Origin: Terrirubrum flagellatum | Lineage (GTDB): Bacteria > Pseudomonadota > Alphaproteobacteria > Rhizobiales > Beijerinckiaceae | NCBI RefSeq assembly: GCF_022059845.1 | Contig: NZ_CP091851.1 | Span: 2,294,001-2,358,000, forward strand | Direction of reading: 5' to 3' | DNA length: 64,000 bases | Part shown: positions 36,232 through 45,400 of the stretch, in pieces | Layout: each line of letters starts with the position of its first letter | How positions within the stretch are numbered: position 1 is the stretch's first letter | Notes under the pieces: model-generated | What the model saw: the letters and a program-made list of their open reading frames with translations, nothing else | The model's database searches: none | What the model was told of the DNA's origin: nothing | Position numbers and translations under genes: made by a program

Positions 36232-36260
36232 TTGACATTTCCGGACTAAATTCCTATTAT
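36232..36260 (+). promoter_or_regulatory. consensus sigma-70-type promoter
   Basis: TTGACA (36232-36237), a 17-base spacer, and TATTAT (36255-36260). The -35 matches consensus perfectly, the -10 matches 5 of 6, and the spacing is optimal. Predicted transcription start is near 36267. No credible protein gene begins close downstream, so the promoter probably drives the structured RNA described next or a long leader. Confidence 0.7.
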
Positions 36261-36266
36261 TGATTT

Positions 36267-36550
36267 TGCCTCTGCTCTCCTGGGGCCGTCCGGGTCAGGA
36301 CCGAACGGGAGCAGAGGGCGGACCTGCGGGTTCTGATCGCGACCTGGCTTTCAGGACTCCCGGGAGCTTCCGACAGCACGCCCGCCCGACAATACGATCG
36401 GGCTGCCCCAGGAGGGCCTTAAGCGGGAGACCGCGGAGAGCGTGCGACGGGAAGCTACAAGATCCGCGCCGGGAGCGCCGGAAGGCGAAATCCCACCACT
36501 TATTTTTGGCCGCGCCTATCAGGCGCTCCCGGCCTCCCCTTGGAGGCGAG
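36267..36550 (+). ncRNA. candidate structured non-coding RNA, family not recognised
   Basis: Starts just after the consensus promoter. Seen pairings: cctctgctc (36269-36277) with gagcagagg (36309-36317); gcccga (36384-36389) with tcgggc (36398-36403); agcttcc (36365-36371) with ggaagct (36450-36456); gccgggagcgcc (36468-36479) with ggcgctcccggc (36522-36533); and gcctcc/ggaggc (36532-36547), which shares two bases with the preceding stem. In addition tcctggggc (36278-36286), inside the first loop, is perfectly complementary to gccccagga (36405-36413), a possible pseudoknot. The 3' end is uncertain. Small reading frames on both strands look non-protein-like. It could instead be a long 5' leader of the M23 gene or a repeat element. 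Confidence 0.45.
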
Positions 36551-36626
36551 GATGAAGGGAAGATCAAAGCGGAGAGGAAGGCGGAGTAGCGTGGAAACGC
36601 GAGAAATTCGCGCGTCTACTTTCCAC

Positions 36627-36734
36627 CGTCATTCCGGGGCCGAGTGCAGCGAGGAGCCCGGAACCCAGAAGATAGTTCAGCCGGCTCGATCTCTGGGTTC
36701 CGGGCTCGCTCCTGCGGAGCGCCCCGGAATGACG
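36627..36734. repeat. nested palindromic intergenic repeat
   Basis: Outer arms cgtcattccggggc (36627-36640) and gccccggaatgacg (36721-36734) are perfect inverted copies. Inner arms gagcccggaacccaga (36654-36669) and tctgggttccgggctc (36692-36707) are also perfect. Elements reading CATTCCGGGGC...GCCCCGGAATG are common in alphaproteobacterial intergenic DNA (recalled, not searched). It lies between the candidate RNA and the M23 gene. Confidence 0.8.
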
Positions 36735-36943
36735 AAACTAAAAGAGAGGCGCGCGGAAAGTTTTCGCGCACCGTTCCGGGGACGGAGATGCGGCCATCGC
36801 CTCTTCCACAAAAGGGCGCAATCCTGTGATAGCTACGTCTCGCGACTGCTCCGGCGCGGCCCGCGCGGCGGTCGTTGACTTTTAACGGTCCCGCAGGACA
36901 ATGCCGGCATATATTGCTCTTCGATTTCGCTGCGAGCCCCTCT

Positions 36944-38683
36944 GTGTCGTTCTGGCCTAAAAGCTCTCAGGCAGGCCCGCGGCGCGGCAAGGCGGGCAAG
37001 GTCGACTTCTCCAAAGTGCTTGAGGATGACGGCGCGCAGGCGAAGCCCGCGGCCGTAAAACCTGCCGAACCCGCAGCCAGAAAAACCGAGCCGGCGGCGA
37101 AATCCCGGAAGGCCGCCGCGCCTGAATCGCCGTCCAAGCTGAAAGACGTCGACGCGCCCGTCTTCAAGCCCGGCAAGTCGCGCGCCGAACGCAAGAAGGC
37201 CGTCAAGCTCGGCGCATTGAAGCCGGCGAAGAAAGCGAAGAAGCCATTCTCGCTCGTGATCGGAGCGGGATCGGTGGTCAGCGTTCTCGCGCTCATGCTG
37301 CTGCTGCTCGCCTGGGGCGGCGGCATGACCATGCTGCTGATTTTCGGCGACAGGCTCTCGTCGAAACTGATCGCGCAAAGCAGCGAGATGCAGGACGCCT
37401 ATGAGCAGCGCCTGCAGGCCTATCGCGACGAGATCGCGCGCGTCGTCAGCGAAGCCGAACAGACCAAGGTCGACTCAAATTCGATCACTGGCCGGGTCAT
37501 CGAACTCACCAAGAAGCAGCGCATGATCGAATCGCGCCAGGCGATTCTCAACAAGCTCGCCGAACAGATCGGCGGCGACGCCGCAGCCGCTTCCGCGGCG
37601 GCCGGCGCGGCCCAGCCCGCCTCCTCGACCGCGCCTCCGCCGCCGCCGACACGACCGACCTTCCCGACGCGACCGTCGACGCCGGGCCAGACGCGCGGCG
37701 ACGCGACGATCCCGCAGCTCTTCCCGACCGAGACGGCGGATGCGACGCCCGACGCCGGCGACGCCAATCCCGCGCCCTCGATCACGCGGCCGGTGCGGCT
37801 CGCATCGAGCGATCCCTCGGATTCGCTGCGCTACGCCCAGCTTCTCGAAGTGCCGCAGATCGAGAGCGGCCCCTCACAGGAAGACCTTGAGAACGAGGCG
37901 CAGGTCGACCGGCTGATGCGCGCGGTCTCGGTCATCGAGAACCAGCAGATACAGTCGCTCAACGGCTTCGCGCGGCTCTCCGACATCCGCATCATCCAGA
38001 TGCGCGGCGCGCTGACGATCCTTGGCCTCACGCCTGAAGAACTCGCGCCCGACAATGGCCGCAGCGCCGCCAGCATGCCGGGATTCCAGTTGCCGCTGAA
38101 CGAGCAGAACACCCCGTTCGGCCAGCGCATCTCCCAGATCCGCACCAACAGCGCGCTGCTGTTTCGGCTGGGACCGGCGCTGAAAGCGATGCCGATCGCG
38201 CGGCCGACGCATGAGACGCGCTTCGCCAGCCCGTTCGGCTATCGCGTCCATCCGATCTATCACACGCAGAAATTGCACGCCGGCATGGATCTCGCGGCGC
38301 CCATGGGCACGCCGATCGTCGCGGCCGGCGCCGGCGTCGTGCTCAGCGCCGGCTGGGCCGGCGGCTATGGCAACATGGTCCAGATCGACCACGGCAACGG
38401 CGTGATCACCCGCTACGGCCACATGTCCGAGATCGACGTCACGCAGGGGCAGCCGCTTCAGGTCGGCGGCCTCGTCGGCAAGGTCGGATCAACAGGGGCG
38501 TCGACAGGCCCTCACCTTCACTTCGAAACCCGCTTGCGCGGCACGCCCTACAATCCCGCCTGCTTCCTCATCGCCGGCGACAAGCTGCGCAACGGCAATT
38601 CGACGGGAATGAACTGCGACAAGCCGCCCTTCTCGCACCGGCCGCCGAGCGAAGAGGAAGACGACGACGACAGCGAGAGCTGA
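36944..38683 (+). CDS. membrane-anchored M23-family peptidoglycan endopeptidase
   Basis: About 579 residues from a GTG at 36944; a TTG at 36875 is an alternative and the start is uncertain. A Lys/Ala/Pro-rich cytoplasmic tail (about 1-100) is followed by one transmembrane helix (about 102-134), a periplasmic coiled coil (about 135-230), a Pro-rich linker, and a C-terminal LytM/M23 domain. Zn ligands are present: H and D in LHAGMDLAAPMG (near 443) and the HLH of GPHLHFE (near 523), so the enzyme should be active. It probably cuts cross-link peptides in the periplasm. It precedes a small exported protein and the second T6SS block, which makes a T6SS or autotransporter link possible but unproven. 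Confidence 0.88.
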   Translation: MSFWPKSSQAGPRRGKAGKVDFSKVLEDDGAQAKPAAVKPAEPAARKTEPAAKSRKAAAPESPSKLKDVDAPVFKPGKSRAERKKAVKLGALKPAKKAKKPFSLVIGAGSVVSVLALMLLLLAWGGGMTMLLIFGDRLSSKLIAQSSEMQDAYEQRLQAYRDEIARVVSEAEQTKVDSNSITGRVIELTKKQRMIESRQAILNKLAEQIGGDAAAASAAAGAAQPASSTAPPPPPTRPTFPTRPSTPGQTRGDATIPQLFPTETADATPDAGDANPAPSITRPVRLASSDPSDSLRYAQLLEVPQIESGPSQEDLENEAQVDRLMRAVSVIENQQIQSLNGFARLSDIRIIQMRGALTILGLTPEELAPDNGRSAASMPGFQLPLNEQNTPFGQRISQIRTNSALLFRLGPALKAMPIARPTHETRFASPFGYRVHPIYHTQKLHAGMDLAAPMGTPIVAAGAGVVLSAGWAGGYGNMVQIDHGNGVITRYGHMSEIDVTQGQPLQVGGLVGKVGSTGASTGPHLHFETRLRGTPYNPACFLIAGDKLRNGNSTGMNCDKPPFSHRPPSEEEDDDDSES

Positions 38684-38905
38684 CGCCGCCTCATCTTTGG
38701 GCGCCGCGTTATCAAAGACTTAATGGCTGAAGAATGCGGCGCGCGCGAAACCAAGCATTAACTCGGCTCACGCCTGATGCTGGCCGAGAGAGGTTAAATC
38801 GCGCTAGTCACGTTCATCGCAAAAAAATTCGCAGCAGCGGGGAACCGCAGCCCGAGTTTGTCATTAAGCGGCGCAGGTGGTAAACGCCACAACTGGAGAC
38901 TCGAT

Positions 38906-39214
38906 ATGAAATCCGGAATCGCCCTCGCCGTCGCGTCCTCGGCGCTGCTGCTTGTCTCAGCCGCCGGCGCATTCGCCGATGAGGTCGTGGCTACGCCGGC
39001 TCCGGCCCCGGCGACCACGGAAACAGCCGCCGCCGCGGAGCTTCCTCTTCCTCCGACGCGTCCGGTTGCGACTCCGGCGCGCCCCGTCGCGGCCGCTCCG
39101 CGCCGAATCGTTCGCGTGACGCCGGTCGCGCCGCAGCAGCCTCGTCCGATCGTGGTCGCCGCCACGGAAAAGAAGGCTCCGCAGATCTGGCTCTATATGG
39201 GCTACGGCTTCTGA
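38906..39214 (+). CDS. small exported Ala/Pro-rich protein of unknown function
   Basis: 102 residues. A signal peptide (MKSGIALAVASSALLLVSAA, cleaved near AFA-DE, residue 24) is followed by an Ala/Pro/Val-rich, Arg-containing mature part ending QIWLYMGYGF. The ATG at 38906 follows GGAG and begins directly at the signal peptide; an upstream in-frame start is unlikely. It has its own clear terminator, so it forms a single-gene unit. No family is recognised; periplasmic or envelope location is predicted. Confidence 0.7.
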   Translation: MKSGIALAVASSALLLVSAAGAFADEVVATPAPAPATTETAAAAELPLPPTRPVATPARPVAAAPRRIVRVTPVAPQQPRPIVVAATEKKAPQIWLYMGYGF

Positions 39215-39239
39215 CATCAGCGCTCCGGCGCACACCACG

Positions 39240-39270
39240 ACCGCGTGAGTTCCGCTCACGCGGTTTTTTG
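39240..39270 (+). terminator. rho-independent terminator
   Basis: accgcgtgag (39240-39249) pairs perfectly with ctcacgcggt (39255-39264) around ttccg, followed by a run of six T. It ends the small exported-protein gene and separates it from tssK. Confidence 0.88.
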
Positions 39271-39439
39271 TTGGTGAAATCCGCCGCCCTTCCACGCTTC
39301 GCCGACGATCCGCCCGTCACTGATCATGTGCGGCGGCGCACGGGCTCCTTCGCGCGGCCCTTCCTCGCTTCATGACCCTGCGCTATAGGGTTGAGGCGGT
39401 TTGATTTCTCACTATTGCGCGCCGAGCCCGGGACCTTCG

Positions 39440-40777
39440 ATGTCGTGGTACAATAAAGTGCTGTGGAAGGAAGGGCTGTTCCTAAGACCCCATCATCTCC
39501 AGCAAAACGATCGGTATCACGAGCATCTGCTCGAATCGCGCGTGCGGACGATTTCGCCCTATCCATGGGGCTTTTCCGCGCTCGAAATTGATCGTGACCT
39601 GCTGCAGCAGCGCAAATTCGCGCTGCGCCGCGCCGCCGGCGTGCTGCAGGACGGGACGCCGTTCGATCTGCCCGCCGACAGTCCCCTGCCCCTGCCAATC
39701 GAGGTGCCGGACACCGCGGCCGGACAATTCCTCTGGCTGACGATGCCGATGGCGACGTCGAATTCGCGCGAGGTCGATCAGCCCGAAACCGAGAGCGCCA
39801 GCCGCTATGTCGCCGGCCTCGAAATGTTCATCGATTCGACCTCGTCGCTCCGCATCGAGGAAGAGATCGACATCGCTTCACCGCGCCTGGCGCTCGAATT
39901 GCGCAAGACGGCGAAGCCGGGCTTCGTGTCGATCGGAATCGCGCGCGTGCTTGAAGTGCGCGACAAGGCGGTGCTGCTCGATGATCAGTATGTCCCGCCA
40001 GTGCTGATCTGCACGGCGCATCCGGTCGTCGACGGATGGACGGATCGCGTGCTCGGCTGGATCGACAACAAGGTCGAGGAGCTTGCGCGCTACGCCGCTG
40101 ATCCCACCGCCGGCGGCGGTCTGCAGAGCGTCGATTATTTCGTGCTGCAGCTCCTCAACCATCACGGCCCGGTGCTGAAGCATCTCCGCCGCTCGCGCTA
40201 TGTGCATCCCGAGCGCCTCTACGAAGAGATGCTGCGCTTCGTCGGCGAGCTAGCGACATTCTCGTCGCCGGAGCGGCGCGCGAATGATTATGAAGCCTAT
40301 GATCACGACGATCTCGAAGGCACGTTCGCGCCCATCATCCGCGATATTCAGGCCTATCTCTCGGTGAGTTTCGGCCGGCGCGCGCTGCGTCTCGAAATCA
40401 TCGAGCGCGCTCCGAACGCGTTCGTATCGACGATCCGTGATCGCTCGCTGTTCCGCACCGCCAATCTCATTCTCGAAGTGTCGGCGCGCCGCCCGCTCAG
40501 CGAAATCCAGGCGCAATTCCCGCATCTGTTCAAGATCGGTCCGAACACCAAGATGAACGAGATCGTCCATACGCACCTGCCGGGCGTCGGCCTCGTCCAC
40601 CTACCGGCCCCGCCGCCGCAGATCCGCGCGATGGCCGATCACGTCTACTTCCTGTTCGACCGCAACTCGCCGCTCTGGCCCGAGTTCAGTTCCGCCAGCG
40701 CGATCGGCATGCATTTCGCCGGCGACTGGCCTGAGCTAGAATTGGAGTTGTGGGCTGTGCTGGGAGATCGGCGTTGA
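39440..40777 (+). CDS. tssK: T6SS baseplate-membrane connector TssK
   Basis: 445 residues beginning MSWYNKVLWKEGLFLRPHHL, the diagnostic TssK N-terminus, with QQNDRYHE following. Other features are SPYPWGFSALEIDRDLL and the C-terminal VYFLFDRNSPLWPEF. TssK trimers link the baseplate wedges to the TssL/TssM membrane complex. The ATG at 39440 is preferred because 13 extra residues from an upstream start are unlike the family. It starts the second T6SS block and overlaps tssL by four bases (TTGA). Confidence 0.97.
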   Translation: MSWYNKVLWKEGLFLRPHHLQQNDRYHEHLLESRVRTISPYPWGFSALEIDRDLLQQRKFALRRAAGVLQDGTPFDLPADSPLPLPIEVPDTAAGQFLWLTMPMATSNSREVDQPETESASRYVAGLEMFIDSTSSLRIEEEIDIASPRLALELRKTAKPGFVSIGIARVLEVRDKAVLLDDQYVPPVLICTAHPVVDGWTDRVLGWIDNKVEELARYAADPTAGGGLQSVDYFVLQLLNHHGPVLKHLRRSRYVHPERLYEEMLRFVGELATFSSPERRANDYEAYDHDDLEGTFAPIIRDIQAYLSVSFGRRALRLEIIERAPNAFVSTIRDRSLFRTANLILEVSARRPLSEIQAQFPHLFKIGPNTKMNEIVHTHLPGVGLVHLPAPPPQIRAMADHVYFLFDRNSPLWPEFSSASAIGMHFAGDWPELELELWAVLGDRR

Positions 40778-42429
40778 GCGACGACCCTTTCCAGAGAAGC
40801 GACAAGACCATCATCCGACCCAACCCCGGCGGGCGCCGCCCGGCGCCCCCGGCCCAGGCTGCGCCACCTCCGCCGCAACAGCCTTATCCCCAGCCGCAGG
40901 GCTATCCGCCGCCGCCGGCTTACCAGCCGCCGCCAGCCTATCAGCCTCCGGCGCCGCCTCCGGCCTATCCCTCGTCGCAGAACTATCAGCCGCCGCCAGC
41001 CTATCCCGCGGCGGCGCAGCCCTATCAGGCGCCGCCGCCCTACCCTGCTCCGGCACAGCCCTACGGAGCGCAGCCCTATGGCGCGCCGCCGCCCTACGGC
41101 CAGCCGCCCGCGCATGGGCAGGACGATTGGGTGAGAACCCAGCAGGCTGCTCCCCCGCTGCCGAGCGAGCCGCAGCGCGCGATGATCCTGAAACGCGACG
41201 TGCCGATCGCGTCGAACGAGAACCCGATCATCGAGGCCGCGAGCCCGATCCTGCTCCTGCTTGGCCGCCTGCGCGTCTCGCTGATGCGCGCGAATTTCGC
41301 GAATCTGATGGATCAGGTCGCCGACGCGACCGAGGAGTTCGACCGGAAAATCCGTCAGGCGAGCGTGCCGGAAAATCAGGCGCGCGTCGCAAAGTATGTG
41401 CTGTGCGCGACCGCCGACGATATCGTTCAGAACATTCCGAGCGAAGAGCGCCACACCTGGACCCAATACAGCATGCTCGCGCGCTTCTTCGGCGAGCGCG
41501 TCGGCGGCGTGCGCTTCTTCGATGAGCTTGAGCGCGCGAAAGCCGACCCGACGACGAACTACTCCGTTCTCGAATTGATGTACGCGTGCCTCGCGATGGG
41601 CTTCCAGGGCATCCATCGCACGGCCGCTGGCGGCGCGGCGAACCTGCAGATGATCCAGCGCAACCTCTACGAGGTGCTGCGTCGCGTGAAGCAACGGTCG
41701 ACATCCGATCTCTCCCCGCACTGGCTCGGACAGGACATCCCGTCACAGACGCCGACATTCCGCATTCCCTTCTGGGCGCTGCTCGCGGTCGCGGCGGCGC
41801 TGCTGTTCGCGCTGTTCGTGACGCTGCGAATCCTGCTCGCCGGCAACACCGAAGCTGTGACCGACGAGATGCGCCGGCTCTTCCCCGAAGCAGGGCTGAC
41901 GATCGAACGCGCGCCGGTTCCGGCGCCGGCTCCAAATCTGCCGCCGCCCCCTCCGCCGGAACCGCCGCGCGCCTCGACACAGCTCGAGCGCATTCGCGCC
42001 GTGCTTGCCGACGAGATCGCGGCGAAAAAGGCCGACGCCGTCGAGAATGGAACGTCGATCGTGATCCGCGTCGGCGATTTCGCGACCTTCACGTCGGGAT
42101 CGGCGACCGTGCTCGACAGCTTCAAGCCGATCGCGGCGAAGATCTCGGCGTCGCTGAACAAGGAGCCCGGCGACATCAGGATCGTCGGACACACCGACAG
42201 CACCAAGATCGCCAGCGCCCGCTTCCCGTCGAACTACGAATTGTCGCTTGAGCGCGCGAAGGCGGTCGCTGCGATCCTGAAGCCAGGCATCACACAGCAG
42301 GACCGCTTCAAGATCGAGGGCAAGGGCGATACAGCGCCGGTGGCGACGAACCAGACGGCGGAAGGGCGCGCGCGCAACCGGCGCGTGGAGATTTCGATTC
42401 CGCGTGAAGAAACAACGCGCAAACCGTAA
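40774..42429 (+). CDS. tssL: T6SS inner-membrane protein TssL with C-terminal OmpA domain
   Basis: 551 residues from a TTG that overlaps the tssK stop and has GGGAG eight bases upstream. The N-terminus, MSDDPFQRSDKTIIRPNPGG, resembles the phosphothreonine segment of Agrobacterium TssL, with T12 the candidate. A Pro/Tyr/Gln-rich linker follows (about 20-125), then the DotU domain (about 150-320, NPIIEAASPILLLLGRLRVS), one transmembrane helix (about 327-352) and a periplasmic OmpA-like peptidoglycan-binding domain (about 420-548, IRIVGHTDS and GRARNRRVEI). It anchors the machine in the inner membrane and cell wall. tssM starts 32 bases later. Confidence 0.95.
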   Translation: MSDDPFQRSDKTIIRPNPGGRRPAPPAQAAPPPPQQPYPQPQGYPPPPAYQPPPAYQPPAPPPAYPSSQNYQPPPAYPAAAQPYQAPPPYPAPAQPYGAQPYGAPPPYGQPPAHGQDDWVRTQQAAPPLPSEPQRAMILKRDVPIASNENPIIEAASPILLLLGRLRVSLMRANFANLMDQVADATEEFDRKIRQASVPENQARVAKYVLCATADDIVQNIPSEERHTWTQYSMLARFFGERVGGVRFFDELERAKADPTTNYSVLELMYACLAMGFQGIHRTAAGGAANLQMIQRNLYEVLRRVKQRSTSDLSPHWLGQDIPSQTPTFRIPFWALLAVAAALLFALFVTLRILLAGNTEAVTDEMRRLFPEAGLTIERAPVPAPAPNLPPPPPPEPPRASTQLERIRAVLADEIAAKKADAVENGTSIVIRVGDFATFTSGSATVLDSFKPIAAKISASLNKEPGDIRIVGHTDSTKIASARFPSNYELSLERAKAVAAILKPGITQQDRFKIEGKGDTAPVATNQTAEGRARNRRVEISIPREETTRKP

Positions 42430-42461
42430 CCGCGCAGGGGCGAGATGCAGGACCTGACACG

Positions 42462-45400
42462 ATGAAGGGCATTGCGCTCAAAGCCGGCGGATATCTGATC
42501 GGGCTCGCGGCGATCGCGTTCATCATCATTTATGCGTTGCCGAACGTCGCGTTTGGCGACTATCGGCCGTTCGACACGCCGCTGGTGCGCTGGCTTCTGA
42601 TGGCGGCTGTTTCGATCGCCGCCATTTCCTATCTCGTTTTCGACGTCTACCGCCGCACCAAGGCGGAAAAGGAACTCGCCGCCGGGATGTCTTCGGGCGG
42701 CGACGCGGCGGAAGCAGGCTCGAACGACGACTCGCAAGTTCTGCAAGAGAAAATGAATGACGCGATCACGACGCTGAAAAAGGCGACGGGCGCGAAAGGC
42801 GATTTTCTCTACGATCTGCCCTGGTACATCATCATTGGACCGCCGGGCGCCGGCAAGACGACGGCGCTGATCAATTCCGGGCTGAAATTCCCGCTCGCGA
42901 AAGGGTCGTCGCCGCAAGCGATCGCCGGCGTCGGCGGCACGCGCTACTGCGACTGGTGGTTCACGGAAGAAGCGGTGATGATCGACACCGCCGGCCGCTA
43001 CACCACGCAGGATTCCGACGCGAAAGGCGACAAGAAGAGCTGGCTCTCCTTCCTGCAGATGCTGAAACGCAGCCGGCCGAAACAGCCGATCAATGGCGTG
43101 CTGGTCTGCATCAGCGTCGAGGACGTGCTGAGTCTCCCGCAAGAGGAAGTCTACGCGCATGCGGATGCGATCCGCACGCGGCTCATCGAACTTCACCAGC
43201 ATCTGAAAGTCGATTTCCCTGTCTATGGAGTCTTCACGAAGTCCGACCTGATCGCCGGCTTCATGGAGTTTTTCAGCCATCTCAATGAGGAGGGTCGACG
43301 GGCGGTGTGGGGCGCGACGTTCCAGACCGACGACAAGACCGCGAACATGATCGGCGAGGTGCCGGGCGAATTCGACCTGCTGATCCAGCGCCTCAATCAG
43401 GAAATGGTCGATCGCCTGCAGGAGGATCCCAATCCGACCGCGCGCGTGCAGATGTTCGGATTTCCGAGCCAGGTCGCCGCGCTCAAGAAGCCCGTCCACG
43501 ACTTTCTCACGCGCATCTTCGAACCGACGCGCTATCACTCCAATGCGACGCTTCGCGGCTTCTATTTCACGTCGGGCACGCAGGAGGGAACGCCGATCGA
43601 TCAGCTCATCGGCGCTCTGGCGCGCAGCTTCGGCACGCAGGAGACAGGCGCCGCGCAGTATTCCGGTCTCGGCAAAAGTTACTTCCTCACCGATCTGCTT
43701 CAGCAGGTCGTGTTCGGGGAATCGGGCTGGGTGTCGACAAACCGGTCGGCCGTGCGCCGCTCCGCATTCCTCAAGACGGCCGCCTATATCTTCCTCTTCC
43801 TCTGCTCGGCTGCAGCGATCGCGGGCTGGTGGATCAGTTACGGGAAAAACTCCGATCTCATCAACCGCGCCTATGCGTCGATCACGCAGTACAAGACGAT
43901 CGCCGCCCCCGTGCGCGACGAGACGTCGATTTCAGATCGCGATTTCGCGCGCGTGCTGCCGGCGCTTCACCATCTGCGCAACATGCCCGCGGGATATGGC
44001 TCGCGCGACGAGAAGGTTCCTCTCGAAGCGACGCTCGGTCTCAGCCAATGGCCCCGGCTGAACGCTTCGGCGGAATCCGCCTATGAAATGGCGCTGCAAC
44101 GCCTCTACCGTCCGCGTCTGATGTACCGGATGGAAGAGCGGATGCGCGACAACATCACCAATCCGGGCTTTCTGACCGAGGCGCTGAAAGTCTATCTCAT
44201 GCTCGGCGGCACCGATCCGATCGACAAGGAGCGCGTGCTGCAGTGGTGGCGCGCCGACTGGGCGGAGAATCTGTTCCGCGGACCGCAGAACGCCGCCGGC
44301 AGGCAGGCGCTCGAAGACCATCTGGTGCGGCTTATCTCGCTCGATCCGCCGGAAGGATTCGCCGCCGTCGACATCGACCGTCAGCTCGTCGCCCAAGCCC
44401 AGGCGGCAATCGGGCGCATGAGCGTGTCGGATCGCGCATTCGAGATTCTTCGCTCAGCGTCGCGGTCCAACAGCGCGAAGGACTGGATCGCGCGTCGCAA
44501 GGCCGGTCAGGACGCGACGCTTGTGTTCGAGGGCGCGGGCGGCCTCGATCTCGATGCGATCAAGGTGCCCTACTTCTTCACCTATGCGGGGTTTCAGGAG
44601 GATTTCCTCGCGAAGATCCCGTCCGTCGCGGAACAAGTGCAGCAGGAGCGTAAACTGCTTGGCGACGTCGCCAATCAGTCGGCTCTCGCGGCGCAGTATG
44701 AAAATCTCGCGCCGGCCCTGATCGACCGTTACCAGAAAGAATACATATCGACCTGGCGGGCGGTTCTGGGGCAATTGCGCATCAAGCTGCTAACGGCCGA
44801 CAAGCCACGCTATGTCGCGCTGCAAGCCGCCGCCGCGCCGACGTCGCCGATCGCGCAGATCATCGAATCGGTTGGGGTGGAGACCCAGCTCACGAAGGAA
44901 AAACCCGCTGGCGCGGCGCCCGCGCAAGGCGGAGCGGCACCTGCGCCGTCGACCGCGCCGAAGATGCTTGCGCCAGGCGGCGAACTTCCCGGCGCCGCCG
45001 TGGAGGCCGCGTTCCGGCCGTTCCAGCAGCTTACGGAGGGCGCGCGCGGGCAGCGTGGCGTCGATGAGCTTCTGCGCGGCCTAAGCGACATCTACACCTC
45101 GCTCGCCATGCTGAACGATCCGACGCGATCCGCCGAGGGGCAGGTCAAGTTCCGCGACAGCCTGCGCAATCTGCAGGCGACGGCGACGCGCTTCCCCGAC
45201 CCGTTCAAGGGCATGATCCAGACGGCTGTCGGCGCGTTCGACAATGACGCGACAGGCACCACGATCGCGCGGCTTAATCAGTCGCTCGGCGAAGAAGTGA
45301 CGCGCGCCTGTCAGCAGGCGATCAGCGGCGTCTATCCCTTCAGCAAGGCCAGCGACAAGGACATACCGATCCAGGAGTTCCAGCGGATCTTCGGGCCGAG

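Noticed and set aside
36290-36315. Resemblance of GGTCAGGACCGAACGGGAGCAG to the SRP RNA core (CAGG...AGCAG with correct 10-base spacing)
   Set aside because: The tetraloop would be GAAC instead of GNRA, the closing pair is A-G, and the flanking helix is not extended, so it is not called SRP RNA.
36295-36567. 90-codon minus-strand frame and 109-codon plus-strand frame over the candidate RNA
   Set aside because: Both are Arg/Pro/Ser-rich without domain or ribosome-binding site, and several inverted repeats run through them. Structured RNA is the better explanation, though a search of both should be made.
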